From: Euonymus europaeus
Lineage: Eukaryota > Streptophyta > Magnoliopsida > Celastrales > Celastraceae
Reading direction: 5' to 3'
Assembly: GCA_963580455.1 (NCBI GenBank)
Contig: OY756970.1
Span: forward strand, 21,142,001-21,206,000
Length of the DNA stretch: 64,000 bases
A program made the translations under genes and the position numbers. Position 1 is the first letter of the stretch. Every line of letters starts with the position of its first letter. Under the pieces are notes generated by a model. The model was given only the letters and a program-made list of their open reading frames with translations. It made no database searches and was not told the DNA's origin. This document shows positions 37,341 to 49,513 of the stretch, piece by piece.

Positions 37341-40300
37341 TAGGGCTGTAAAAGACCGGACCAGACCGTTGACTGAATCGATAACCGAACCGAAAATACT
37401 AATTTGGTTCGGTTTTTCGGTTATCGGTTCGGTTACGGTTTATATATTTCGTATATTTCGGTTTTCGGTTCGGTGTGAATTTTTTTTATTCGGTTATAAA
37501 CCGAAAAACCGAACATACATGCACAATATATATTTTAATAGTTTTACACATATACTACATATAACATATGAGTTATTACTTATTACTGTATAATAAGATA
37601 TAAAGCCCAATTGCCTAATTGGCACAGGCCCATACTGAATACCGATCACTCCACTCCATAATGATTTCAATATTTTATATTTTCATTTCAAAAAGACAAA
37701 AATCCTAGCAACTTAGAAGAGACGAAGCGGCGTGAGGCAAGCAGACAGCCTACCACCCACTAGTGAGTAGTGACTAGTCCACCACCAATCATTGGGCGTT
37801 GCTGCAATCAAGCATTGCTTCTGTGCTTCGGCCTTTTTAGGCTCTGTTATTCACCGTCTTCCATCAACCACCACTGCCTAGTTGTCCACCAAGTCAATAT
37901 CCAAGCACTCCCTAACTCACGAGTATACAGAGTAGTCGACCTTTAACAACCCTTATCAAACAATCAAGTTTCAGGTACCACCATACGAATTCCTTTTTCC
38001 TTTCTACTTTCAGCTTGGTTTTGAATTTTGATGGTTCATTGGGACTTTACTTCTTTAGATATTTTCGGCAATTCATGTTTGTGAATTACCTCAATTATAA
38101 AATTTGTGATAATTGATTAATTATTGAATCCACAATTTTGAATTCATGAAATTATTGAAATATCAAAATGTGTTACTCTTACTAACTTACTGTGTTGGTT
38201 CCGCTTGACTGCTTGAGAATGTTAGGAACTGTTAAATGTTAAGTGATATGTTCTTGACTTTCTGGAATACTATATACCATTGTAGCTTCTGGCTTTTGCC
38301 TTGAGACTGTGTAGTGTCATTTTTTAAGATTGTTCTGTTTCTAGAGACTATGTAAAATACTAAAATTGATAATGCTATCATAATATCATTTTTTTAGATA
38401 TGTCAAATCCAAGTGAGAATGAACATTCATTTGAGGAGAATTTGCATGAATTTGAAAGTGGGGAAAGAGGTGGAGGTGCTGAGGGAAGCTCAATGCCCAC
38501 CTTAGGTACCCAAACAAGTGAGGCTCAGGATAGTGGGCACTGTGAGACAACTAGTCCGAAGAAGAGGAAGAGAAAACCAGCAGTGGATAGGTCTATAGTT
38601 TGGAATGATTTTACTCGATCACCGAAGCGCACAACGTGCACCTGCAATCACTGTGGGGTGATGTACAAGTGCCATTCTTCTCGGAATGGAACGTCAACAC
38701 TTAAATCTCACTTGTTGCGATGCCTACGCAAGCCTAAGCCTAGTGGTCAACAAACAGAATTGTCATTCCAAGCAGGGAAGGGGGATGTCTCAACATGGAA
38801 GTACGATGCTAAGGCTATTAATAATGAATTGACTTGCATGGTAGTCGAATGTGAGATGCCATTCAAAATTGTGGAGCATCCACGATTTAAGAGTTTCTGT
38901 CATTTATTGAATCCTAGATGGCGTTGTCCTTCCAGACCAACTGTGAGAAAAAATCTACTTGACTTGTATGATGATATGAAGAAGCAAATGCATAACACGT
39001 TTCATAGCAATGGCTCCAAGGTCTCTCTTACCACGGATACATGGACATCAGAGCAAAGACAAAGCTTTATGGTGATCACTGCTCACTACATTGATAGTGA
39101 CTAGACTTTGAAGAAGAAAATCATCAATTTCACCACTATTAGAAGCCACAAAGATGAGGCTATGGGCAGATCAATTGAGAATTGTTTAAAAGAATGGGAG
39201 ATCAAGAAATTGTTCACTATTACAGTTGACAATGCTAGTGCAAATGATCACCTTGTGATCTACTTAAAGAGGAGATTTTCTAGTGTCATCCTAAGTGAGT
39301 ACGTGCATGTTAGATGTGTTGCACACATTATTAATCTAATTGTGGTGGAAGGAATGAAAGAATCCATTTCATCAATATCTCGTGTCCGGGCAGCTGTGAA
39401 ATTTATTAGAGCATCACCATCTAGGATTCTAAAGTTTAAGGAATGTGTGGAGATAGAGAGAATTCAGAGCAAGAAGTCCTTGTGCTTAGATGTGTGCACT
39501 AGGTGGAACTCCACCCACTTGATGCTAGAAAGTGCTGAGAAATTCGAACAAGCATTTGAGAGATTTGAGGAACTTGAGCCACAGATTGCAAGCGAACTTG
39601 TAGATGAAGGTGGAATGCCTAAGCAAGAAGATTGGGTTATTGTGAGAAGATTGCTCACTTTCCTTCGTTATTTTTATGAGCTCACATTGAAAGTATCTGG
39701 CACTTCTTATGTTACATCTGCTCAATTTTTTCATGAACTGAGTATATTATTCTGTGTTCTACAAGAAATGAGGAGTTCAAGTGATACTCAAATGAGCTCG
39801 ATGGCTTCTAGAATGATTGGGAAGTGTGAGAAATATTGGGGAGGGAGATCCGATAAACTCAATCTATTGATTTTTGTTGTGGTTGTCTTCGATCCTAGAT
39901 ACAAGTTACAATACTTGACTATAGTGTTGAAGGAGATGCATGATGACCAAATTGCTAAGGAAGTGGCTGAGAAGGTGAAATTATCAACCTACAAGATGTT
40001 TAACGAATACAAAAGTGAGTTCGGGCCAATTCCTACTCCAACTGAGGTTATTGGAGTTACTAGAGATGAAGATCAATTTGCTGAGGATCGGGCAAAAGCT
40101 GAGTTGAAAAGGATACATAGTGAAGTTGGAGCCTGGAGGTGGAGAAAGCATCACTGAATTGGATCAGTATCTAGGAGAAAGAATTGAGGGTGCAAAGAAG
40201 GGTGAGACGTTTGATGTGTTGATTTGGTGGAAGAAAAATTCTTCAAGGTTTCCTATCCTCTCGGTGATAGCACGTGACTTATTGGCTATTCCCATGTCTA

Positions 40301-41435
40301 CGGTGGCATCATAATCTGCCTTCAGTACAGGAGGTCGAGTTCTTGATACATTTAGAAGTTCACTCACCCCTGGAATTGTGGAAGCACTCATATGTGTGGA
40401 TGATTGGCTTGGAGGGTTACCTTTGGAGTCAATGACATCAATGGTTGAAGACTTGGGTGAGCAAGAAAAATTTGAGCAAGGTAAAAATATTAGCCATTTA
40501 GCATCTTTAATTCATTGGTTAACTTGTTCGTGACTTTATATAATTATATTCATGGCAAACATTTCTGTAAATTGTGTTCATTTTCATTTATCTCGAATGT
40601 AGAATTGGCTAAGAATAAGAGTAAGAGCAAAGGAACATCAATTGGCTCTTCTAGAGGAGCCGAGACTACTTGTTGAAATTTTGAACTTTGAAATAGCCAA
40701 AAAAAGGTACGGGTATACTTCTATATATTTCAGACTTAATCTATCACTTAATATGTATTTAATCTGCATGTTTGGCAGCCCATACAATATGTAATTTTAT
40801 GTATTTAATCGGTTAATCTGCAGGTTTGGAATTGGCAGCATCAACATTGGATTTTGGTTCTCCTAGAGCTAGTTACTTCTCCTGGCTTTCCCATTCTGGA
40901 CTTGTGGAACTAAAACTAAAAGAGACAGAAGGCAACATTGCAATTTGCAAGCAGCAACCAAACTTTAAACTTGTCACTTTCTCTTGTTTATTTAAAAAAT
41001 ATTTGAGTGTTTGACTTTGGGATTGCCATAGTGCCATTAGCAATTTAGCATTAGATTTAAGGATTCTGTATTTATGTTAGTTTTCATTTTCGTTTGACTT
41101 CTTGTTGTTGGACTCATGGACTTTGTTAATTATTGAATTGAGTTGAGACTTGAGAATGTGAGTTTGAAGCACTAGAGTGTTAATTATTGAATTGAGTTTG
41201 AGAATTTGAGATTGATTGGAGTACTGGAGCAGTGGAGCTGGACTGCTCACTGGTTGATGAAATATTGTTGTTTATAAATTTGTTATAATTTCGGTTTAAA
41301 TCGAAAAACGAACCGCATTATGTCATATCGGTTCGGTTCGGTTATTTTACAAAAGCGGTTTGGTTCAGTTTAATTTAAAACATCAATTCAGTTTCGGTTG
41401 AAAATCGGACCGTCACACCGAAGTTACACCCCTTA
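37341..41435 (+). mobile_element. complete but defective hAT transposon (4.1 kb) with 8-bp TSD
   Basis: The element begins TAGGGCTGTAAAAG and its right end read in reverse begins TAAGGGGTGTAAC, an imperfect terminal inverted repeat. The flanking octamers at 37333-37340 and 41436-41443 are both GTAAGGAG, a perfect 8-bp target-site duplication of hAT size. Both subterminal regions (37380-37510 and 41285-41400) are packed with CGGTT/AACCG words (TTCGGTTCGGTT), which fits subterminal transposase-binding repeats. It carries a damaged transposase at 38400-40676. The intact TSD suggests insertion that is not ancient. Confidence 0.95.
38400..40676 (+). pseudogene. hAT transposase, BED finger/RICESLEEPER type, disabled
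   Basis: DNA transposase related to zinc-finger BED domain RICESLEEPER proteins. The N-terminus has an NLS-like KKRKRKP, then a BED finger (W..F, C..C near 38636-38655, and H..C near 38708-38724). Downstream come TTDTWTS, the conserved VDNASAND and RCVAHIINL segments of the catalytic core, and CTRWNST. Three lesions disable it: an in-frame TAG at 39102-39104, where the family usually has Trp after HYIDSD; a frameshift around 40120-40150; and a TAA at about 40312, where the dimerisation motif TVAS.SAFSTGGR expects Glu. The last part (AKNKSKSKG) follows a probable intron. It could only have moved with transposase from another copy. Confidence 0.93.
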
Positions 41436-41472
41436 GTAAGGAGATTTGATGCCATAGCGGCATATTGTCAAA

Positions 41473-41829
41473 GATGAGCACTATTGACACCCCACGTTGA
41501 AAGAGGATGACGTATTGCAACTATGTAGACTGTCGACTAACATTACCCTCTTCTCTTTTGCACTTGTTTTGCAGGGTTGGGATCTACTGGATTGGTGCCT
41601 CTTTTGTTCCTAGAGAGAACGAAGGTTTGATTCGAGTAAGTCGGTGCTGTCAAGTTCGTGGAGTGAGAGATGAAAAGAGAGCCAAAATGGTTATGCAAAG
41701 TGGGGTGTCTTCTTCAATTTTAAAAAATTTTGTAATGAGAGTTCAATTCAGAAACGTTATAACTTTTGGTGGGATTTTAATAGAATGGGGTGAATCAGGA
41801 AATTTGTGGGGGTGCCAATAGTGCTCATC
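41473..41829. mobile_element. Mutator-type MITE (357 bp) with perfect 9-bp TSD
   Basis: The ends are inverted repeats of about 21 bases (GATGAGCACTATTGACACC on the left; the reverse of the right end differs at one base, GATGAGCACTATTGGCACC). Flanks 41464-41472 and 41830-41838 are both ATTGTCAAA, a 9-bp duplication typical of Mutator-like elements. It is too short to encode a transposase. The same terminal wording starts another element at 42125. Confidence 0.93.
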
Positions 41830-42124
41830 ATTGTCAAAAAAGGGCTCGAGCTCGTGATGAGGGACCTTGGGCTGCATCTGTCTTATATATTCCATTTTTA
41901 TTGATAGAAGGTCGAACGTCAACCTACCTAATAATAAAAATAAATTATGAATAATATGGTTTCCCTGAGAACTAAGCTAGGTTGGTGCCCAAGGTATTAG
42001 CTTCGGCTTAGGTTAGGGTTGGACCTTGAGTCTAACTGTTTAAGGATGCGCACAGTTCTGATAAAAAGACTGATTGCAATTAGTTATTTCATGATGCAAC
42101 TTCTCAGTTTCTACTTTCTTATAA

Positions 42125-44800
42125 GATGAGCACTATTAACACCCCTCGTTTATCAAGATCACCCAAAAAATAACATATCGTCAATAGAGTGATTAGGTTT
42201 TGAATTTTTAGAATCACGCTATTGGTAATAGCATGATAAAAGTTTCAAAATTTCACAAAAGACATGCTATTGTAAACAGTGTGCCCTTAAATGTTAAAGA
42301 GCCACGCTTTTCAAAGCAGCGTGACCAAAAGTAACTTTTTAAAAACTCAGACCCACCTCACATCCCTCATCACTTTTGTCGACTCGTCGAGCTGTGGCTT
42401 TGTACCAAACTTTGAACTTTCAACGAGCAGATCTATAATTTTCGACAAGCATATCTAGAACCTCTGGCAAGCAGATCTAGAACCTCGAGTATGTTTCTTT
42501 CTATTGATATTATACCGGAAAATCTATTTTTAAAATGATAAATCTTGGATTGATTGAGTCATTTGGGTATGTATGAAATTATCCAGAAAAATGTATGTTT
42601 ATACTGAGTATTGTTAGATCGGGTGAGGCATCCTAGTTGTGGTCTCCATGGTTTTGATCATGGGGGATGATTTTGAGGTTTTTTGGTCCTCGATATTATC
42701 TCTAAATTTTGTTTGTTTTTTTTGTTATTTTTTGGTGATGATTTTGGTAAAGTAAATTTTAATTTTAGGTGACCATTGTGGTAGTAAATTTTAATTATCA
42801 TCATAAGGAATTTGGGTTTTGTTATGTAAGTTAAAGTATAAATATTGTTGTAGTGTACATATATGGCACACACTAAAGATGGTCGCACTTCTTCCACTAG
42901 AGGTGGTCGTTTCTCGAGTCGAGGAGAGGATCTGACTGGGCAAATTATGAGAGATCTGCATCGAGGTCTAGTGGATCCTTCTGTTTTACGCTTGCATGAG
43001 GGCCATCAAACACGTCTTGTGATGGTCCTTAAGCATAACAAACTATGGTCTTATCACCCTCTTGTTAGGTCTTATGTCAGTCAGACTGGTTTTTATGGGG
43101 TGCCACAGATTGGGCATATCAAGCTGGATCATGCACTACTCACTGCACTGGTTGAGCGTTGGAGACGTGAGACTTATTCCTTCCATCTATGTATGGGAGA
43201 GATGAAAGTTATACTACAAGATGTTGGACTTTTATTTGGGTTGCCGGGTGGCGGGCTTTTTGTTATTGGATCTGGTATATATGATTAGGATACGATCATG
43301 CTGTAGCTTTTGAGTGTCGTACCCCTCTCCAGATTATCAGGAGGGTGCCTCCATTTCATTAAGATGGCTAGGGTAGACATTTGAGGATGAAAATCCCCCA
43401 GGTGATTGTGCCCCAGAGGAGGTTCTTATACAATATGTCAAAGCCTACATCATGGACATGTTTGGAAGCATATTGCTTACTCAGATTACGGCTGACAATG
43501 TTGCTCTTCACTTCATGTCATTGCTTGTTGATCTTCAACAGACGATACAATACTGTTGGTCGGCGTAGTTCTCCCAACCCTATACAAGAACTTATGTTGT
43601 GGTTGTTTGAGTGGAACCCAACAGATGGGGGTTGTGCTATGATTTTGCAGTTTTGGTCCTGGGAGAGGTTATATATATGTCGTCCTGAGATTCGTGCTAT
43701 GGGTCCACCACCAAACGATGATTTCGTTGAAGATAACTCTTTACCACCGATGGGAGTGAGATAAGTTCTAATTAAAAAAATTCCAATTTTTTGAATTCAT
43801 ATGTACTAATGATCATGTCATGCATTTGCATAGATAGAGAGGGACACAAACATTCATCAATAATCCTCGAGAGGTACTTACTTACGCCCAGGATGAGCTG
43901 GATGAACAGTTCCCTCATCAGATATATATAATTCGTGGTTATCGTTCTTAATATTATTTTATTGCTCAAATATTAATGTCATCATTTACGTACAAATTGT
44001 TTGGACACCATACAATATGGAGTGTTTGCTGAGTGTGCTAGATATTTGCTTGGAGGGTAGTTTTCTGTGGCAGTGCATTGTTCCACTTATATGGTTCGAG
44101 GTCATCGACATTCATCACCCAAAGCGAGTGTTATGTCAATTTAGTTAGCCACAACATATCCCAGAGCCTGTGGATACAATAGATCACTTGCATGGCCAGA
44201 CTAGGAGAGGGTGTGGGGACGTGGATTGGGCAGTGATCCACCAGCAGTGAATCGATCAGTGGACTAAGCATAGACATAGCTTGATCTACGAGGATAGAGA
44301 GCTACACACCAGCATCGATGATTACATGCAGTGGTACCACACTCTCACTAGACGTTATTAGTCCTTCGACTAATGTTCCAAGTCAGTCGGTATTGGAGTT
44401 TGAGTCTCATGGTTGTACTCTCCAGCGCATGGTAAATACAATTCATTTAAAATTTACATCTTTTTTGCCTAAAAAATATTGACAAATAATATCATTTATA
44501 GGCATTTACAGCACTTATCGGTGCTCGACGAGCATCTGCTACACTCCGAGATGTTGTACATGAGTCCACTACTATTGCACTGCGAGCCTAGTTTTGCACA
44601 TGTTGTGAGATCCTAAATGATGTTGGTAAAGGTCATCGACTACACTAGATTGAGGCTAGCAACAGGGTACCACGTGAACACCATGATGACGAGGTTGGTC
44701 CTTCAACCGCCCCACCTACTCGTATTAGAAGACAACAAACCGGTCTTTAGATTTTAGTTATATGTTGTTTTATTGTCTTTTAGACGTATAAATCATACAC
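42125..44800 (+). mobile_element. Mutator-like element carrying a plant-mobile-domain gene (right end lost here)
   Basis: The left end GATGAGCACTATTAACACC matches the MITE termini at 41473 in 18 of 19 bases. The next 200 bases contain CACGCTATT/AACAGTGTG-type words. The inverse of this sequence is found after the second copy of the gene's 3' end (about 50085-50240), for example CAATAGGGTGATTA against CAATAGAGTGATTA. That suggests long terminal inverted repeats. In this copy the right terminus has been replaced by unrelated DNA at about 44800. Confidence 0.65.
42863..44750 (+). pseudogene. plant mobile domain (PMD / MAIN-like) gene, degenerate
   Basis: The first frame (42863-43288) encodes MAHTKDGRTSSTRGGR, then PLVRSYVSQTGFYG, LVERWRRETYSFHL and GEMKVILQDVGLLFGLP, the classic start of plant mobile domain proteins. 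The domain continues in changing frames: AYIMDMFGSILL near 43445, GGCAMILQFWSWERL near 43628, and LHGQTRRGCGDVDW and DYMQWYHTLTRRY between 44190 and 44360. Several frameshifts and stops separate these blocks, so no full protein is made. PMD proteins occur both as host genes (MAIN, MAIL1) and inside transposons; the terminal repeats here favour the transposon type. Confidence 0.85.
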
Positions 44801-45224
44801 ACGACTAAACTAAACAGTGACCCAATATTGCTCAACCCAAATACACCAATAAATACGCCAAATACACCAACAAATGAGCACCTAAACAACTCAAAAATAT
44901 TTGAATCAAAATCACATGAATATGACTCTAGATTATGAAATTGACAAAAATTAATATTTATATAAGACTTGAACAAAGATCTTGAATTGAAATAGCAAAT
45001 TTGGGAGAGAGAAACAAACAGGTTAGACAACAAAATAGAAGATAAGAATTTCTCTATGGGTTTAGAGAGAGAAACAAGGGTTTGGAGAGAGGGATAAGAA
45101 GCTAGAAGAGGACGAGAAACGTGATTAAGAATTTTTTTATTATCATCCGTCAAATGAGATGGACGACTAAGATTTAAAAAACTACACATAACTATAGCTT
45201 ATATAACTACAGTGCCCCCATCCC
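44800..45224. other. unit-1-specific block, content unknown
   Basis: Unit 2 has unrelated sequence (about 49984-50477) at this place, including the transposon's inverted terminal part. Here there are ATACACCAA-type short repeats (44840-44875) and GAGAGAGAAACAA repeats (45004-45080). A 139-codon minus-strand frame looks like low-complexity chance coding. Confidence 0.45.
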
Positions 45225-46216
45225 GTCAAATCGAGCACCTACCATTGTCTTGTTTCATTGTAGTAGATGCTTACTGACAAATTTATTTTGTGAGGATCCC
45301 AACATATATTATAATTGTGAACATTCAAATGTTTATACTTTATACTTAAATGCCACTGTCACATGAACGTGGGCCCCACACGATGTTGCCCTACTAGGAC
45401 ATATGTATTATTTGTACAAAATAATAAATAAATGTGCAAAAATATTCTTTATATTTTGTTATAATGTGTGGACACTATTGAAATAATGTAAGATACTTAA
45501 TAACATCTTTTTTAAAACATGAAATATGTCAGTGGTAAGAGTTCACCCATAAAAAACATGTTTTTCCAATTAATTTGATACTGGTACGATTCAGATGGAA
45601 TGGCCAATTCAACCGAAAATCACTGGTTTAAACATGTCCATGTGTACTGAATCGGACCGGTTACAAGGTTGGTGATCGATTGAACCAGTCTGACTCGCCG
45701 ATCCGATTTTTAAAACCTTGATTTAAATATAAAATTTTTATATGATTTAGTTGTCTAAATCCTAATTCAAATTTAATTATTGTCCGATTTACTTGTTCAA
45801 ATTTAAACTAATTCGAATATAGTCAATTGAATATGTCTAAAAATTCAAACCAATAACCTTATATACAAATGTTGATAACGGATATGTTGTCCGGCTTGAT
45901 TATTTTTTTAGCCACCTACCGCGAACTACTTTTCTAAAATATTGTATTATTAAATTTCAAGTTTCTCTACTTTTCTAAAATATTGTATTATTAAATTTCA
46001 AGTTTCTCTACTTCTAAAATATTGTATTATTAAATTTCAAGTTTCTCTACTTCTAAAATATTGTATTATTAATTTCAAGTTTCTCTACTTCTAAAATATT
46101 GTATTATCAAATTTCAAGTTTGTCTACTTCTACCGCGAACTACTTTCCTATTGTTTTTAATCTCAAGTTGCATTTCTATTATATTGTCGGCAATTAAGTC
46201 GTCGCCCGCATTTCCC
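45225..46216 (+). promoter_or_regulatory. upstream region of reductase copy 1
   Basis: Alignable with 50478-51648 upstream of copy 2. It includes a conserved block starting GAGGATCCCAACATATAT and a pseudo-palindromic stretch with ACCGGTT/AACCAGT words near 45640-45720. The main difference is the minisatellite at 45928-46131. Confidence 0.55.
45928..46131. repeat. promoter minisatellite, five units of about 40 bp
   Basis: The unit TCTAAAATATTGTATTATTA followed by AATTTCAAGTTTCTCTACTT is repeated five times with very few changes, ending about 190 bases upstream of the start codon of reductase copy 1. The promoter of copy 2 has a single diverged unit at about 51531-51570. The arrays are bordered on both sides by ACCGCGAACTACTTT. 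Confidence 0.95.
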
Positions 46217-46225
46217 TATTTAATA
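46217..46225 (+). promoter_or_regulatory. TATA-like box, reductase copy 1
   Basis: TATTTAATA lies 106 bases upstream of the ATG and is conserved, with its surroundings, in copy 2. Confidence 0.5.
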
Positions 46226-46322
46226 ACTGAGTCGAAACCCCCCTAAAACAACCATCTTAGTTCCAATTACACATACATACCAAAAGTACTATTTTCAAAG
46301 AAAGAGAAGCAGCTAGCTAGCC

Positions 46323-48751
46323 ATGGCTTGTGAGAAGAGCAAGATACTTGTATTTGGTGCTACTGGTTATCTTGGCAAGTACATGGTCAAGGCAAGTGTA
46401 TCACTGGATCATCCGACGTATGTTTATGTTCGGCCGATCAAATCGAATACTGACACGTCCAAGTTAGCCGTTCACAAGGAACTTGAATCCATTGGGGTCA
46501 CTGTATTCCAGGTAATATATCTTATGTTTGCTTTATCGACTATTTACGATCAGTTGAGAGTTGAAGTTGCATTGTATATGTTCATTGAATATGATTGATG
46601 GTTTTAACTTTTAACAGGGAGAATTAGATGACCATGAGAAGCTCGTCTCGGTGCTGAAACAAGTAGATGTTGTGATTTCCACTCTTCCCGTTCCCCAATA
46701 TCCTGCCCAACTCAATATAATTGCCGCCATAAAAGAAGCGGGCAATATAAAGGTATACAAATCTCGATTTTTCTTAGAATATGTATAAATGATCACTTCA
46801 AACACCCCAACCTAACAAATTAACCTATTGAATTAATGATCAAACAACAAATTATTAGATGATTCTGGAGGAAATTTTGGGTTCAAACCATAGATTCTAC
46901 GATTAATATAAACTCTTATTTCTTTAAATTCTAATATATTAGTACCTCCTGAGAAGTTTGGTCATACATATATATTTTGGTTTTAATTTACATGTGTTGG
47001 GTAGTCGAATTGTCCAATTCACATGTTAAGATGAAGTGTGAGAATATGAATAAATTAATTGTGTGAAACACCGCAATCCAAGTTAACTGAACTTGTTGAG
47101 TTAGATGCCCCGGATTCACTCAAACTTTTAAAAGAACGGTGTTTTCCCTGGTCATAAGATTTGATTAGTGTCGGTGTTTAATTACTCGAAGCCAAATGCA
47201 CGCAATTATCTCATGATTTTAAATTTGGAGTCTTCTCAATGTTAAATTGCAGAGATTTATCCCATCCGAATTTGGAAATGAAGTCGACAGAATACATGGA
47301 GTTCTTCCTCCATTCGAAGCTGTGCTTGAAAACAAAAGGAAAATCAGAAGAGCAACGGAGGCAGCTGGAATCCCGCACACTTATGTCTCCGCAAATGCAT
47401 TCGCTGCGTATTTCATCGATTACTGCCTCCATCCACACGACAAAAACCGCGAGGAAGTCGTCGTTTATGGATCCGGTCATACCAAAAGTACGATTTCCTT
47501 CTTCTTCTTCTTCGATCCCTTTCTCATCCAAGAATCAATCAGATTTAGAGTTTTGATTCAACTTGTTGATGTTTGAATTGATGCATGCAGCGGTGTTGAA
47601 TTATGAGGGAGACGTCGCAACATACACTTTGAAAGCAGCGATGGATCCAGAAGTGGAAAATAGGGTCATAATCTATAGGCCGCCGATGAATATTATATCT
47701 CAAATGGAGCTAATAACTTCATGGGAGAAAAAGACTGGTCGCACTTTGAAAAAAATTCATGTTCCAGAAGAAGAGATGATCAAGCTCTCAGAAAGTAAGT
47801 TACCATTCATTTTTCATGCAATTCTATTGACCATATATGATTCATGCATTTTACTCGTACAAGTGCATTGAATGCATCGGATCGATAGGGACCCATAATT
47901 AAGGTATGGCTCTCGCCTTCTCCATCATATTGATTTTATCGTTGTATAACAATATAGCATTCGGACTTTTCTTGTTAAAAATATAAAATGTTGCAGCCTA
48001 TCAGGCTTGGCCCGTCCAAGTCTGTCACACTAACTACTGAAGCCTGTTTGGTAGAATGTAAATTTTAATAATCTATGATCTGTTAAATAAATTGTGTTGT
48101 GTTGTGTTTAGTAAAGCATAATTTTAATAGCGTACGTATATGCTGTCAATTTATTATTAGAGATATGCAAGATAATTTAATAATAAAATAAGAACTATTG
48201 AATATGAGTCTTGTTAGAAAGAACTTTACTTGTTGAGTTTAAATATGTATTTTTTTCTCCCGGAAACTCAACATATATTTTGAGAGACACGAGGGCAAAT
48301 GTGTGAGAGAGACAGGAACAATACGAGAAATTGGATTTTTTTTTTGATGTGCATGTTAACTTGAGTGGGTATAGCATATAAACTTTTGAGCGGATAAAAT
48401 GAGCGTACACACGCTCTACCAAACGGACACCTCATTGGGCCTGGATACTCGATTTCAGGGCCAGACCAATGCACAATTCGGCCCAAACTATATTTTAGCC
48501 CGGCCTGGTAACATAAATTCTCTTGAAAATGTTGTTGTATTTGTGTTGCAGCACTTCCTTTCCCCGATAACGTTCCAGTGTCAATCTTGCACAATATATT
48601 CATCAAGGGAGACCAAATGAGCTTTGAACTCACTGAGAATGATTTGGAGGGCTCAAAGTTATATCCTGATTACAAGTACACTTCCATCGATAGCCTCCTC
48701 GACGTTTGCGCTGTGAATCCTCTTGAAGTTAAAAGAGCAGCATTTGCTTGA
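46323..48751 (+). CDS. eugenol synthase/PCBER-family NADPH reductase, copy 1
   Basis: A cytosolic NADPH-dependent reductase of the PIP family (pinoresinol, isoflavone and phenylcoumaran benzylic ether reductases; phenylpropene synthases). Exons 46323-46511, 46618-46752, 47253-47487, 47591-47794 and 48552-48751 join in phase to 320 residues, normal for the family. The NADPH loop [10 protein letters not shown] is at residues 11-20, [13 protein letters not shown] at 109-121, and the catalytic lysine is in [15 protein letters not shown] near residue 133. [11 protein letters not shown] and IHVPEEE follow. The lack of a subgroup-specific residue I can judge means eugenol synthase is favoured by the overall wording ([15 protein letters not shown]) but not proven; PCBER or isoeugenol synthase are alternatives. 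Intact, with a promoter minisatellite. Confidence 0.93.
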
Positions 48752-49339
48752 ATTTGATACTACTCTACTGTTCTAAAGATTGAGTATGTGATTTGCTTCT
48801 TCTCATGTATCTTTTTTTTCTTATTTTCCATCTTGGTTTTACTTTAATAATGCTCATTTGAAGAAACAGTGGAGAAAAAATGAAAATATCATTTAATTGT
48901 GTTGTTAGCTTCCAATTTTTGGGTTAAAACTTATAACTGTATTTTGGATTTTTTTTCGTAGGACGAGTGTTTAGGTCACTAAACCTCCTTTGCAAGTAAG
49001 GTGTGGTGTTGGGAACACCCCCTTCAATTCTGATTTTGAACAGTGAAATCTATTTTGTGAACCCAGAATGAGAAGTAAGGGAGTGTTAGGTCTTGACGTT
49101 TGGTGATTCATAAGACCAATTGATTCAGATTAAATCAAATTTGAATATAAGATATAAGTCTGAAATTCATTTTCAAACAAAGATTTCATATTGTTTAAAA
49201 TTAGGTCTGAATATAAACACAAAAATTTGTTAATTTAATTGTCCGAATCACAACTCAAATTAAAATATTGTTTATAATTTATATTAAAAATTCAAAAATA
49301 CTCAAATTCAGTCTGGAAATGAACCTGGCCCTACCCATT
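48752..49339. other. 3' flank of reductase copy 1
   Basis: Same sequence, with about 10 percent change, as 55062-55627 behind copy 2. Contains the 3' UTR. No other gene was seen. Confidence 0.55.
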
Positions 49340-49513
49340 ACAAAGTCGGACCTAATATTTTTCTTCTCATAATTCCACATGTCGGGCCAAACAGGACACT
49401 AGTTCGGTTTCCAGGATACTCGTCTCACTCCACTCCTGATACTCTTTATTTTTCTGTAACTCTTCCGTTATTATCGACTCCTCGTGTTCTTCCCAAGCTT
49501 CGCTTCCGCTTGT
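49340..49513 (+). pseudogene. orphan copy of the CCT3 5' flank
   Basis: CGGTTTCCAGGATACTCGTC, then TAACTCTTCCGTTATTATCG and CTCCTCGTGTTCTTCCC, are shared with 55707-55798, just upstream of the CCT3-like gene at 55876. Here the sequence stops after CGCTTGTTC and switches to mobile-domain DNA. It is a promoter/5' UTR fragment without coding sequence. Confidence 0.85.

Larger units (their letters stand above)
44333..49513 (+). repeat. 5.2-kb tandem duplication, unit 1
   Basis: Contains the mobile-domain 3' end, reductase promoter and gene, and the first part of the CCT3 5' flank. Every block is repeated in order in unit 2 (49514-55803). Exons are about 99 percent alike, while introns and flanks differ more. 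The unit ends inside sequence that in unit 2 continues into the CCT3 gene. Confidence 0.93.

Noticed and set aside
44770..45189. 139-codon minus-strand frame
   Set aside because: Low-complexity Ser/Phe/Leu composition, present in only one of two duplicated units, and no family resemblance.
45545..45720. Possible LTR or hAT end with ACCGGTT words upstream of reductase copy 1
   Set aside because: The same sequence is in copy 2 by duplication, and no paired terminus or TSD was found, so it is left as plain upstream DNA.
47211..47556. Alternative frames on both strands over reductase exon 3
   Set aside because: They are shadows of the conserved exon 3; the same frames recur at 52526-52852 only because the exon is duplicated.
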